This document shows positions 34,158 through 42,342 of a DNA stretch of 64,000 nt, one piece after another; positions within the stretch are counted from its first letter, which is position 1; every line of letters begins with the position of its first letter. This stretch comes from Actinomadura xylanilytica (GTDB taxonomy: Bacteria > Actinomycetota > Actinomycetes > Streptosporangiales > Streptosporangiaceae), in NCBI RefSeq assembly GCF_030283145.1, contig NZ_JASNWE010000002.1, positions 992,001-1,056,000 of the forward strand. Reading direction: 5' to 3'. Under the pieces are notes generated by a model, which was not told the origin of the DNA, ran no database searches, and saw only the letters and a program-made list of their open reading frames with translations. The translations under genes were made by a program, and so were the position numbers.

Positions 34158-36917
34158 GGCGGTGCGTCCGAACGGGCTCCCCGCGACCCGGGCGGCGGCC
34201 TCGTCCCCCGGGTCGAACGCCGCCAGCACCTCGGCGTGCTCCGGATACGCGGGCGGGACGGGGCCGCGGGCGCCGATCAGCACCCAGCCGCGCGCCCGCA
34301 CCGCGCCGATGAGGAACCCGGCGTCGGTGATCTCGCCGGCGCCCGCCACGATCAGCACGTCGAACTCGGCGGGCGGCCTGGCCGCCCCGATGCCCACCGG
34401 GGTGCCGACGACGAGGTCAGCTGCGCGGAGCAGGACCTCCCCGGTCGAGTCGCCCGCCTCATGCCCGGTCTCGGCGGCCTCCAGATACCCGGTGAGCTGC
34501 TCGATCCGGGTCATCGCCCGCTCCTGGTGGGTGGTCAGCAGCCCCGGCTCGCCGGCCGGATCGGTGCCGCAGATCTCCCGGACGTTGTCCCGCGAACGCG
34601 ACTCCGCCTCCTGAAGGGTCTCCAGCTCGGCCGAACGGGCCGCCAGCTCCTCCGCGGAACCGGTGCGCCGCCGCTCCAGCTCCGTGCGGGCCTCCGCCAT
34701 CTGCGCGCTCGCCGCCCCGGCCTCCGCCCGTTCGCGCTCCGCCTCCACCAGCGCCTCCTCGCGCGCGGCGCGGACCGCGGCCAGCCGCTCCTCGATCGCC
34801 CGCGCCGCCTGCTGCGCGACCCGCGCCTCCAGGCCGGTCTCGGTGGCGTGGTCGACGGCCTCGGCGGCCTTCCGCGCCTGCCCCTGATGCTCGGCGGCGG
34901 CACTCTCCCGTTCGGCCGCCAGCCGGACGAGCTCCTCGCCGAGCCGCCGCTGCGTCTCCCGCGCCGCGTCCATCCGGGCACCGCCCTCGTTGATGAACGC
35001 GGTGATCCCGGCATGCGTGCCCCGGGCCGCCTGCGCCGCCTCCTTGGCCACCTTCGCGCGGCCCGCCGCCTCGTCCGCCTCGCGGGTACGGGCCCGCACC
35101 TCGGCGCGCAGATCCTTCAGGTCGGCGGGCGAGGGTGCGACGTGCAGGCGCTGCCCCAGCGACATCTTCCGCCTGCGCGCCGCCAGCGCCGACTCCGCGG
35201 TGACGAGCCGGTAGTAGCTGGTGTGGCCTTCGGCGGACGCGTCCGAGTCGGCCGCTGCCAGCCGCTCGGCCTCCTCGGCCGCCGCGGGCAGTTCCTCGCG
35301 CGCCCGCGCGAGGTCCGCGGTGAGGGACTGCTCCAACTGCTGTGCGGCCTGCCGCTCCGCGTGTCCACGGGTGCCCCGCTCGTCCAGGTCGACGACCCGC
35401 GCGTGCGCGGTGTCGGCGCTGCGGGTCAGCTCACCGGCCTCGGCCGCCGCCGCGTCCGCGATCGCCTGAAGCCGTTCCGCCTCGGCCAGCGGACCGGCCA
35501 GCTCGGCGGCGGCCTCCGCCAGCTCCTCCGCGAGCCGTTCGCTTTCCGCCTCCGCCCCCGCGGCGGCCTGCTCGGACTCGATGACGGTGCCCTTGAGGCC
35601 CTCGATCCGCGCCTCCAGCGCCGCGATCTCGGCGTCCAGCTCCTCGCGCCGCCGCGCGTGCGCCTCGCGGAACCCCTCCAGCGCCGCGACGTCCCGGGGC
35701 CACTGCTCGAGCCACAGCAGCCCGCGCTGCAACAGCCGCCCCTCGGTCTGCCACGCCCGCCGCCACGCCTCCCCGACCGGCCGCACGGACGCCCCACGAG
35801 TCCACGCCTCGGGAGGCTCATGGACGCGGGGGGCGTCGTCCACGTCCTCGCGCGTGTCCTCGTCGTCGTCCGCGATCTCGGGCAGAGTCTCGGGCCTGGT
35901 CATCACGGACGCCGAGTCGGGCCGCGTCTCGACCTCGACCTCGACCTCGGCCTCCGCGGGCTCGGTCGGGGGCTTCAGGGACTTGAACTCGACCGTCCCG
36001 TTGGAGCCGATCTCCGGAAGCGCCTCGGTCTCGGCCTCCACGAAGGGCAAGGCCGTGGTCTCGGACTCTCCGGCATCCTCGGGCTCCACAGGGGGCAGCG
36101 CCGCGGTCCGCTCGGACGGTCCGTGCCCCGGAACGGCCAGCGCCTCGACGATCAGGGGGAAGATCCCGGCGTCGTCGTCCACGACGTCCCGGAGCAGTGT
36201 CTCGGCCCTCTCCGCCGTGGGCGCCAGCAGCAGCGCGCGTTCCCCACCGGCCAGCAGCCGCTCGACGACCTCCCGGACCATGGCCGACTCGGAACCGTCC
36301 TCGGGCACTCCGAGCAACCGGACCCGCGTCCCGGCGGCCCCCTCCAGCGATTCCGGATCGACCAGCAGCCGCGCGAGATCCTCCCACTCGCCGTAGACGT
36401 CCTCGGCCCGGAACGAGCGCAGCGCCGAGACATGAGCCGTCCAGCCGACCGCCGGAACGTCCTCGGACTCAGACGCCTCCCGCAGTTGCTCGTTCAGCCG
36501 CTCGTACACCTCGGTCAGAGGGCCGTACACGGCCTCGACCCGCTCCCGCAGCGCCGCAGCGCCATCGTCGTCCGCATCGGGGATCGAGGGCGGGCCGACG
36601 GCGTCGTCGACCTCCTCGTCGTCCTCAACCTCGTCGTCGTCCTCGTCCTCGGACGGGGCGGGGTCGTCTTCCTCCTGCGGGGCCGGCACGCCGGCGCCGA
36701 TGCTGTCGGGCATGGTCTCTTCGGCCAGGTCATCGACGATCGCGGTGCCGTCGGGGATGGTCTCCTCCGCCCCCACCGACGACGTCCCGGCCGTGGACTC
36801 GTCGCCGACGGTGCCACTGTCGCCGGTGGTCGTCTCGGCCTCCGGGACGCGCGGAGACGGCGGGGGGCCGTCCTCGCCCGACCTGCTGGTCTCTGCTGGC
36901 TGGTCCACCGACGCCAT
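34131..36917 (-). CDS. Large coiled-coil protein built on a degenerate SF1-helicase frame
   Basis: 928 residues. Residues 1-115 are acidic and disordered. GVPEDGSES (203-211), followed by LLAGGERALLLAPTAERAET, aligns by eye with the helicase Walker A region (GPPGTGKT...APT), but the P-loop Gly-Lys is gone. Residues about 420-820 are a long Ala/Glu/Arg coiled coil. At 852-889, FDVLIVAGAGEI and VLIGARGPVPP match SF1 motifs II and III (IVDEA...LVGDxxQLPP) with the DE pair replaced by AG. The second RecA domain is absent. It therefore looks like a non-catalytic structural derivative. It is divergent from the DUF6507/toxin genes and may belong to the same secretion-linked locus. Confidence 0.65.
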   Translation of the reverse strand: MASVDQPAETSRSGEDGPPPSPRVPEAETTTGDSGTVGDESTAGTSSVGAEETIPDGTAIVDDLAEETMPDSIGAGVPAPQEEDDPAPSEDEDDDEVEDDEEVDDAVGPPSIPDADDDGAAALRERVEAVYGPLTEVYERLNEQLREASESEDVPAVGWTAHVSALRSFRAEDVYGEWEDLARLLVDPESLEGAAGTRVRLLGVPEDGSESAMVREVVERLLAGGERALLLAPTAERAETLLRDVVDDDAGIFPLIVEALAVPGHGPSERTAALPPVEPEDAGESETTALPFVEAETEALPEIGSNGTVEFKSLKPPTEPAEAEVEVEVETRPDSASVMTRPETLPEIADDDEDTREDVDDAPRVHEPPEAWTRGASVRPVGEAWRRAWQTEGRLLQRGLLWLEQWPRDVAALEGFREAHARRREELDAEIAALEARIEGLKGTVIESEQAAAGAEAESERLAEELAEAAAELAGPLAEAERLQAIADAAAAEAGELTRSADTAHARVVDLDERGTRGHAERQAAQQLEQSLTADLARAREELPAAAEEAERLAAADSDASAEGHTSYYRLVTAESALAARRRKMSLGQRLHVAPSPADLKDLRAEVRARTREADEAAGRAKVAKEAAQAARGTHAGITAFINEGGARMDAARETQRRLGEELVRLAAERESAAAEHQGQARKAAEAVDHATETGLEARVAQQAARAIEERLAAVRAAREEALVEAERERAEAGAASAQMAEARTELERRRTGSAEELAARSAELETLQEAESRSRDNVREICGTDPAGEPGLLTTHQERAMTRIEQLTGYLEAAETGHEAGDSTGEVLLRAADLVVGTPVGIGAARPPAEFDVLIVAGAGEITDAGFLIGAVRARGWVLIGARGPVPPAYPEHAEVLAAFDPGDEAAARVAGSPFGRTAEAAPGLIR

Positions 36918-37124
36918 CCCGTTCCGATCGCTCAGGGGCCATATCTCCCCTTCTGCCCAGGACTAACGTCTCACATCGTCTCGGCGGGTGGACGATCATG
37001 GGCACCGTCGCCCGGCGGGGGCGCCCCGAGCGGCCGGAGTTGAGACATCCGGCACCTCCGACGTCCGCAGATCTGTGTCCATATTCGAGGACGGAATCCG
37101 CATTTTCGGCTTGCTGGGAGGAAT

Positions 37125-37382
37125 GTGAAGTTCGAGTGGGTCGAGCCCGCACCCGAGCCCCGTCCCGGAGAGGCCGCGCCGGTCCCCGCAGGTCCCGCGC
37201 CGCCGTCCCTCGCGGAGTCGCTGTCACGCGAGCTCGCCGCTGAGATCGAGGCGATGAACGACAGCCTGGACATGATGACGGAGATCGCCGAACGCGCCGT
37301 CCGTGCGGAACCGGCCGACTCGGACGTGCCGCCGGAGAGTTTTCGTCCTGACCGATTCCATCGTCCCCCGAACAGCGGCTAG
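37125..37382 (+). CDS. Small hypothetical protein, 85 aa
   Basis: GTG 37125 just after GGGAGG. A Pro-rich N-terminus is followed by an amphipathic helix (SLAESLSRELAAEIEAMNDS and MMTEIAERAVRAEP) and a hydrophilic end. It stands first in the plus-strand row that leads to the toxin and is divergent from the coiled-coil gene. It might be a secretion accessory; no family recognised. Confidence 0.5.
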   Translation: MKFEWVEPAPEPRPGEAAPVPAGPAPPSLAESLSRELAAEIEAMNDSLDMMTEIAERAVRAEPADSDVPPESFRPDRFHRPPNSG

Positions 37383-37531
37383 AACGCGCCGGCCGGCGTC
37401 CTGCCTGATCAACGCCGACCGCCCCAATCCCCGCATCGCCATCCTTGCCGCCCGCGCCCGTTAAGCCTTTGCCGCCCCTACCGCTCCGCTTTACTGTCGT
37501 CAGCGACACTGTCGGTCTTGTGGGGGTTCGG

Positions 37532-37879
37532 GTGTCTATTCCGGGGTGGAACATCGACGTGGCGGGCGTCCGATCCGCACAGGCACGGACCATCGCGGCG
37601 ATCGAGCCGCTCCAGGGATACGCCGAGACGTACGGCGAGGCGCTGTGGTCGGCGGGCTACGCGACCGGCAGCGACCGCATCACCCAGGCCCTGGACGGCT
37701 TCGGCGAGCACCACCGCCACACGCTTCCGCTGGCGGCCAAGCGGACGTCCAACTGCATCCGCGGCGCGACATTGGCGACCAACGCATACCTGTCCGCGGA
37801 CGAGGAGATGGCCGCCCGCGCGCAGCACAACGCGACCATCGCCCCGCGGCCAGACCAACTCGGCAAGCCGCACAAGTGA
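37532..37879 (+). CDS. DUF6507 / WXG100-like protein
   Basis: About 115 residues from GTG 37532 (GGGGG upstream). WNIDVAGVRSAQARTIAAIE, YGEALWSAGYATGSDRI and ATLATNAYLSADEEMAARAQ resemble the ESX-type helical hairpins of DUF6507 proteins, which travel with WXG100-type toxins in actinobacteria. Its stop overlaps the GTG start of the toxin gene by 4 bases, so the two are made together. It probably pairs with the toxin N-terminus for export. Confidence 0.65.
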   Translation: MSIPGWNIDVAGVRSAQARTIAAIEPLQGYAETYGEALWSAGYATGSDRITQALDGFGEHHRHTLPLAAKRTSNCIRGATLATNAYLSADEEMAARAQHNATIAPRPDQLGKPHK

Positions 37880-40167
37880 TCAACGCCAATGATCTGGAGT
37901 TGCTGGCGGGCTCTCTGGATCCGGCGAGGGTGTCGAGCGAGGCGGAACGGCTGAAGTCCGCCGCGACGGGAATCCGCACGACCGGTGAGAACGTCAACAG
38001 CGCCTGGTCATCCGGCCTGAACCCTGGTGTCTACCGGGCGCCGGAGGCCGAGGAACTGCGGCAGGCGGCCCGTCCGGTGCAGACGGTCACCGCCGACTTC
38101 GGCTGGCGGCTGTGGAAGGTGGCCGGTGCGCTGGCGGCGTACGCGGCCGAGATCCAGCCGATCAAGTCCCGTCTCCAGGCGCTGTCGGCCGAGGCGACCG
38201 CGTTCGTGGCCAAGGCCGACGCGACCGGAACCGAGTGGCTGGGCGACGAGGACATGGTCGCTCAGAACAACCGCCTGGAGGCCGGCGCCCGCGCGCAGGC
38301 GATGGCATTGGCGGCGGCGGAGGAGCGGTGCGCCGCACAGATCTACGCCGCCTACGGAGGCCGCGAGCCCATCCAGCCGAGCAGCGGCGCGCCTTCTGCC
38401 GGCATCCCCCCGTGGGGCACCCCGGAGAAGGCCGACCTGCCCTGGTACCACGACGCGTGGAACGGCGTCGGCCGCTTCCTCGGCGGCGTGGGCGAGACGA
38501 CCGTGGGCGGCGTGGCCGCGCTGGTCGGGCTGCGGGGTTCCGACATGGCGGGCGAGGCGTGGAAGGGTCTCGGCCGCTGGGGCGCGGCCTCGTTCATCGT
38601 CAGCCAGCCCGAACTATGGGGCCTGCTGGGCATACCCGCCGTCCGCAAGATGGTGGTGGGTGAGAACAAGGCGCAGGCCAAGGCCCTGACCGCGTGGGAC
38701 GAGTGGGGACGAGACCCGGCCCGCGCCAGCGGCATGGTCGTCGGGAACCTCCTCATGCTCGCCACGCTGAAGAAGACCGGGCCGCCCGCCGTCACCCGCA
38801 CGGGCAGGCTGGCCCAGGGCGGAGTCAAATGGACCGGGAAGGCCCTACGAGCCGTCGACCCCGTCACTCACCTGATCAACGTCGGGATCAAGACCACCGA
38901 CCTGCTCCGCCTCGCCAAGAACGGACGCGCCGGGGCGGACCTGACCCGACTCGACGCCGACCTTCCCAAGATCCAAGACGACGCCCCTCAAACCGCATCC
39001 CGCCCCCTGCCCAAGCCCACCTTCGACCCCGTCCGCACAGGCACCGGCGACTTCAGCTTCCCCAAAGGCGGCTTCGGCGAAGTCAAACAAGGCCCCACCT
39101 TCGCGGACCCGCCCCGGCAACCCGCCATGGCCGGAGCCCCACATCCCACCAACCCGCACTCCATCAACAGCGCCCACACCCCGCCCGTCCCTGAGAAGAG
39201 CCTCACGGGCGAGCCCCCGAGGGGCAGCGGCGGACACGACTCCACCCCCAAGGGCGACAACAACACCGGAAGCCCACCGCAGAAGCCGGGGGCGCCGTCC
39301 GCCAAACTCGAGGACCCGGCGGCCGGTACCCCGCCCAAGAACGACGGCCCCGAGACACCCCCGCCGCCCACCGAACACCCCCCGCACTCAGGCCAAGGAC
39401 CCCACACAGGCCAAGGACCCGGAGAGCAACCCGGCACCCCTGCCCACGACCCCACCAACCCGCCGCCGGGGGAACACCATCACCCACAGGTCTACGACGA
39501 CCCGGGTGAAGTAACACGCAAGGGGTTCGAGCCGGTTCTTGGTAGAACTGTTCTCAAGGGGTATCAGTATGAGCACGGCCACTACATAGATGAATTCGGA
39601 AACAAGTATGTCGATGTACCAATTAACTATAGTGAGGTAAAGCGGTATGAGGAAATTCGAAACGACCTCGGTGACACGGGCCGCATTGCTGGGCATACCG
39701 GAATAAGTCGAGAAGTTCTGGATCGAGTTAAGCGACATTTGTTTTTCAGGACTCATGATGTGCCGCTTGCGCCAAATCATGTTAATAGAGGATTGTTTGT
39801 GCCCCAAGCGAACGTAGCTGATCTTTGGGAGGGAGCGGCGCAAGGTACGCTTCAGGGGCCGAAGGTTGAAGAGTTTTGGCGTCTCATAAAACATGAGTCG
39901 GTTGAGAGCCTTCTTATGGAGCGTGGTTTGCCATACCTTAGTCCACATCCTGATGCATTTGACCCGCATGGAATGAATCATCCCACGGCGAAACACTATG
40001 GAGCGCATAACTTGGCCCCGGCGGATAAGGGGCCCACCGAGTGGGGCTATTATTCTAAGATGAAGCTAGATATTCCGTCGGACTTCAAGTTTGCAGACGA
40101 TTTGTCGAATGCACATGAATATGTGGATCGAATTCTCAAGGAAATTAAATGGAAAATGGACGAGTAA
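37876..40167 (+). CDS. Polymorphic toxin of type VII-secretion style
   Basis: 763 residues from GTG 37876. Residues 1-170 are helical, WXG/LXG-like (LLAGSLDPARVSSEAERLKS and long Ala/Glu helices). Residues about 195-235 are hydrophobic and Gly-rich (GRFLGGVGETTVGGVAALVG). Residues 385-545 are a Pro/Gly/His linker. The last 218 residues form a separate tip, with a clear drop in GC from about 39,500. It opens YEHGHYIDEFGNKYVDVP and has KHESVESLL (His673, Glu674, Glu677), an HExxE-type motif that could be catalytic. I cannot name the tip family. The overlapped next gene is the likely immunity gene. Confidence 0.75.
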   Translation: MINANDLELLAGSLDPARVSSEAERLKSAATGIRTTGENVNSAWSSGLNPGVYRAPEAEELRQAARPVQTVTADFGWRLWKVAGALAAYAAEIQPIKSRLQALSAEATAFVAKADATGTEWLGDEDMVAQNNRLEAGARAQAMALAAAEERCAAQIYAAYGGREPIQPSSGAPSAGIPPWGTPEKADLPWYHDAWNGVGRFLGGVGETTVGGVAALVGLRGSDMAGEAWKGLGRWGAASFIVSQPELWGLLGIPAVRKMVVGENKAQAKALTAWDEWGRDPARASGMVVGNLLMLATLKKTGPPAVTRTGRLAQGGVKWTGKALRAVDPVTHLINVGIKTTDLLRLAKNGRAGADLTRLDADLPKIQDDAPQTASRPLPKPTFDPVRTGTGDFSFPKGGFGEVKQGPTFADPPRQPAMAGAPHPTNPHSINSAHTPPVPEKSLTGEPPRGSGGHDSTPKGDNNTGSPPQKPGAPSAKLEDPAAGTPPKNDGPETPPPPTEHPPHSGQGPHTGQGPGEQPGTPAHDPTNPPPGEHHHPQVYDDPGEVTRKGFEPVLGRTVLKGYQYEHGHYIDEFGNKYVDVPINYSEVKRYEEIRNDLGDTGRIAGHTGISREVLDRVKRHLFFRTHDVPLAPNHVNRGLFVPQANVADLWEGAAQGTLQGPKVEEFWRLIKHESVESLLMERGLPYLSPHPDAFDPHGMNHPTAKHYGAHNLAPADKGPTEWGYYSKMKLDIPSDFKFADDLSNAHEYVDRILKEIKWKMDE

Positions 40168-41111
40168 ATCGCCTCCTGGAGAGGCTACTGGAAGTGGACT
40201 GGCGTGACATAGGTGGTCAGCGGCGGTCACAAGTGCTTCTATTGCAGGAGTTTCTTCGACGCTCCACGTGGTGGGCTGTGGAGCTTGAGTCCGAGGAGTG
40301 GCCGTTCTTTGATGTCGCCTGGTTGGTAGACCCCGAGATTCGGGCTGATGAGGAGGTTATTCGGCGATTCGATGAAGATACCAGTTCGGGAATTGGCTGG
40401 TATGAAAGGCGGATCGGTGTGTGGGCGCTGCATTTTGAAGCGCTGCGGGATGCGGGGATTGCACTACCCGATCTGCCGCATCCGTTCGAGCCGCTCTTTC
40501 TCCTGTTTGAACGTGGTAGTGAGATATCCGTTAACGGGGCGGGCTTCATCGAGGTCGACTTCCTCGGCATGCGCCGAGGGAGGGCACGCGACCATCTCAC
40601 TCGAGAGCAGCTCGCACCGATGGAACCGGAGTTGCTCGATGACCTGGACTGGGAGTACTCGCTCGCTCAGCTGGCCGAGGTGTTCGCCGGCCTTGAAGAT
40701 GGAAGTGAACTGACGATTTCCCTTCATGAAGTGAAGGGAAAACGGCGGGGAGTACATTTCACGTGGGCCGATGGCAAGTTGAGCACTGAGATCGAAGCTG
40801 GGAACGGTTCTGTCGATGAGGCCCTGAGGTCAGTGGAAAACGAGCGCCGAATGGTGGTGGTCGGTGGGGAATCTTCGGCGGTGAAGCATCCAGGTCGCCA
40901 GCGGATAACGATGATCCGTCCGGCCTCCAGTGAGGAGTTTCGCGCCATGGCGGAAATATCTGTCAGTGTTCTTCGTGACGGATTCAGAGTTTCCAATACC
41001 TCATCGCTGTACTATCGGGCTTGGCGGCAGGCCGATGGCGCGGATATTGATCTACCTGACCTGGGGATATTTCCGGAACCCGTAGGCTCTTTTCGTTGGC
41101 AAACTGAATGA
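40149..41111 (+). CDS. Probable immunity protein for the toxin
   Basis: 320 residues from ATG 40149, overlapping the toxin 3' end by 19 bases, the usual link of a toxin and its immunity gene. EVDWRDIGGQRRSQVLLLQE and FDVAWLVDPEIRADEEVI open it; a beta-rich middle (SEISVNGAGFIEVDFLGMRR, LTISLHEVKGKRRGVHFTWA) follows. No signal peptide or TM segment, so it would act in the cytoplasm. The family is not recognised. Its codon use has the same lower GC as the toxin tip. A broken second copy of its start lies directly after the stop. Confidence 0.65.
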   Translation: MENGRVNRLLERLLEVDWRDIGGQRRSQVLLLQEFLRRSTWWAVELESEEWPFFDVAWLVDPEIRADEEVIRRFDEDTSSGIGWYERRIGVWALHFEALRDAGIALPDLPHPFEPLFLLFERGSEISVNGAGFIEVDFLGMRRGRARDHLTREQLAPMEPELLDDLDWEYSLAQLAEVFAGLEDGSELTISLHEVKGKRRGVHFTWADGKLSTEIEAGNGSVDEALRSVENERRMVVVGGESSAVKHPGRQRITMIRPASSEEFRAMAEISVSVLRDGFRVSNTSSLYYRAWRQADGADIDLPDLGIFPEPVGSFRWQTE

Positions 41112-41240
41112 CCGAAAAGAATGGCCTGTTGGATTTACTCCCGGACAGGCTATCTAGGAGTGGACTGGCGGGACCTGGGTTGCCGGCGGCAGACGCGAGT
41201 GCTTCTGATGCAGGAGTTTCTGCATGGTGGGTGCTCGGGC
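41108..41240 (+). pseudogene. Truncated, frameshifted second copy of the immunity gene
   Basis: ATG 41108 overlaps the previous stop as ATGA and reads MTEKNGLLDLLPDRL. A one-base shift later the other frame reads VDWRDLGCRRQTRVLLMQEF, against VDWRDIGGQRRSQVLLLQEF in the intact gene. The copy breaks off at about 41230 where XRE-regulator sequence begins on the other strand. This is the footprint of a former tandem immunity gene. Confidence 0.7.
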
Positions 41241-41471
41241 TCAGGTGGCGGCGGTGAGCGCTTGCAATTCCCTCGCGGCCGGAAGCGCGCGCTTTGTCGG
41301 GCAGCGCCCGCAAGGTCTGTCGGCCTAGTAGACGCGTGCCAGCCGATGGATACGGGTGCTCTTGAAGAGATCCGACGGCTTGCTTTAGACCAGAGTCGAT
41401 CTCTCCAACTTGCGCGCTTCGCGTTCGGACTGGAGGCGGATGGCCCATGGGGGACGCTGCTGGTCGGTCAT
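41241..41471 (-). pseudogene. Internally deleted copy of the XRE regulator
   Basis: From ATG 41471 codons read MTDQQRPPWAIRLQSEREAR, nearly identical to the start of the regulator at 42343-43644 (MTDQQRPPWAVRLQAEREAR), then stop after 28 residues. The far end (41241-41305), with a small frameshift, gives LPDKARASGRE and LQALTAT before TGA, matching that regulator's LPGQAKALPAARELRALTAV tail. The whole middle, about 385 codons, is missing. It sits 0.9 kb from the complete copy and has the same orientation. Confidence 0.75.
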
Positions 41472-41516
41472 GTCGTCGGCACCCTTCCGCACTGGCACGG
41501 CCGGCGGGGGTGCGGG

Positions 41517-41768
41517 TGAGCGTGTCAATCTCGTGGCGATGCTCGAATCACTTAATCAGGCCAAGAAAGGACGACGCGTTTTCAGAATTATCAAAAGCTG
41601 GAAATTCATCTCGCCGCCCTTCTTGAACAAGATCCGCCGCCACGGATCGATATTCTGATCGATGTCGACTATGGGGATGGCGGCAAGGTGTCTAAGTATA
41701 TAATTTTCAACACTGGATTGATGGGAATCCTGCTCAGTCGATCCGGTTCAAAGCCGTACCCCCATTGA
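41517..41768 (+). pseudogene. C-terminal remnant of a NucA-like nuclease toxin
   Basis: Broken frames read RVNLVAMLESLNQ, then QNYQKLEIHLAALLEQDPPP, RIDILIDVDYGDGGKVSKYI and IFNTG, to TGA 41766-41768. The order NLV-M-(E)-LN, a helix, a strand pair with YGDGG-(R/K)xS and FNTG is the usual end of the DNA/RNA non-specific endonuclease domain (Endonuclease_NS_2) found in YeeF-type toxins. The catalytic upstream part is missing. An immunity gene of the family known to guard such toxins follows 22 bases later. Confidence 0.6.
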
Positions 41769-41789
41769 GACGTTAGTCTGGAGGTCAAC

Positions 41790-42236
41790 GTGACAGAATC
41801 CACATCACTTGATCCCGATGAACAAAATGAATTGATCCAGAGTGTTGGCCGCAGTCTGGTACGTGAAATGCCCGATGACTGGCAGAGCATCTCCTTTACG
41901 TTCAACTCCCTGGTGGGAGTGGATACGGCCTCCATTTTGATGTCGCGCGAAAAAGGAGGCATGGAGCCTGCCATGCCCTCGATGAAGGCGATGGAGATCA
42001 TGGAGGAGTTGCGAAGCGGGATGTATCAACCTGGAAAGGGGGCCTGGTTTGTTGCTCGGTATGAGCTCGCCAGGTCCGGTCGCTACTCGGTGGACTTTGA
42101 TTACGACAGTGAACCCGAGTTTGAATTTCCTATCGCACCAAGTTCATACGCCGAAGACCTTGAGTACTTCCCGCGGGATGATCAGAACGTCCCTCTGTGG
42201 CTGCGACAGAAGCTCGATGAAGTTCAAAACGGCTGA
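41790..42236 (+). CDS. YezG-family immunity protein
   Basis: 148 residues from GTG 41790 with GGAGGT upstream. ELIQSVGRSLVREMPDDWQS, WFVARYELARSGRYSVDFDY and YDSEPEFEFPIAP with YAEDLEYFPRDDQNVPLWL are hallmarks of the YezG (DUF600) family. In Bacillus, YezG neutralises the LXG nuclease toxin YeeF. Here only a tail of a possible nuclease toxin precedes it, so this is an orphan immunity gene that may still protect against sister strains. Confidence 0.8.
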   Translation: MTESTSLDPDEQNELIQSVGRSLVREMPDDWQSISFTFNSLVGVDTASILMSREKGGMEPAMPSMKAMEIMEELRSGMYQPGKGAWFVARYELARSGRYSVDFDYDSEPEFEFPIAPSSYAEDLEYFPRDDQNVPLWLRQKLDEVQNG

Positions 42237-42342
42237 TGCCGAGATTCGAGCGACTGGGTGTCAACCCTCGGTCGCGCCCCCGACCCCCAAGCGCCCTGCC
42301 GTCCGCGACCGGTCGGCGGGGCGTCGTCGTGGCCGGTCCGGG

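Noticed and set aside
34236..37043. 935-codon frame antisense to the coiled-coil gene
   Set aside because: Leu/Gly/Arg-rich translation without domain; the minus frame has helicase-like motifs and heptads.
37546..37875. Upstream extension of the toxin ORF over the DUF6507 gene
   Set aside because: The extension is Arg-rich and out of frame with the DUF6507 gene; GTG 37876 coupled to its stop is the better start.
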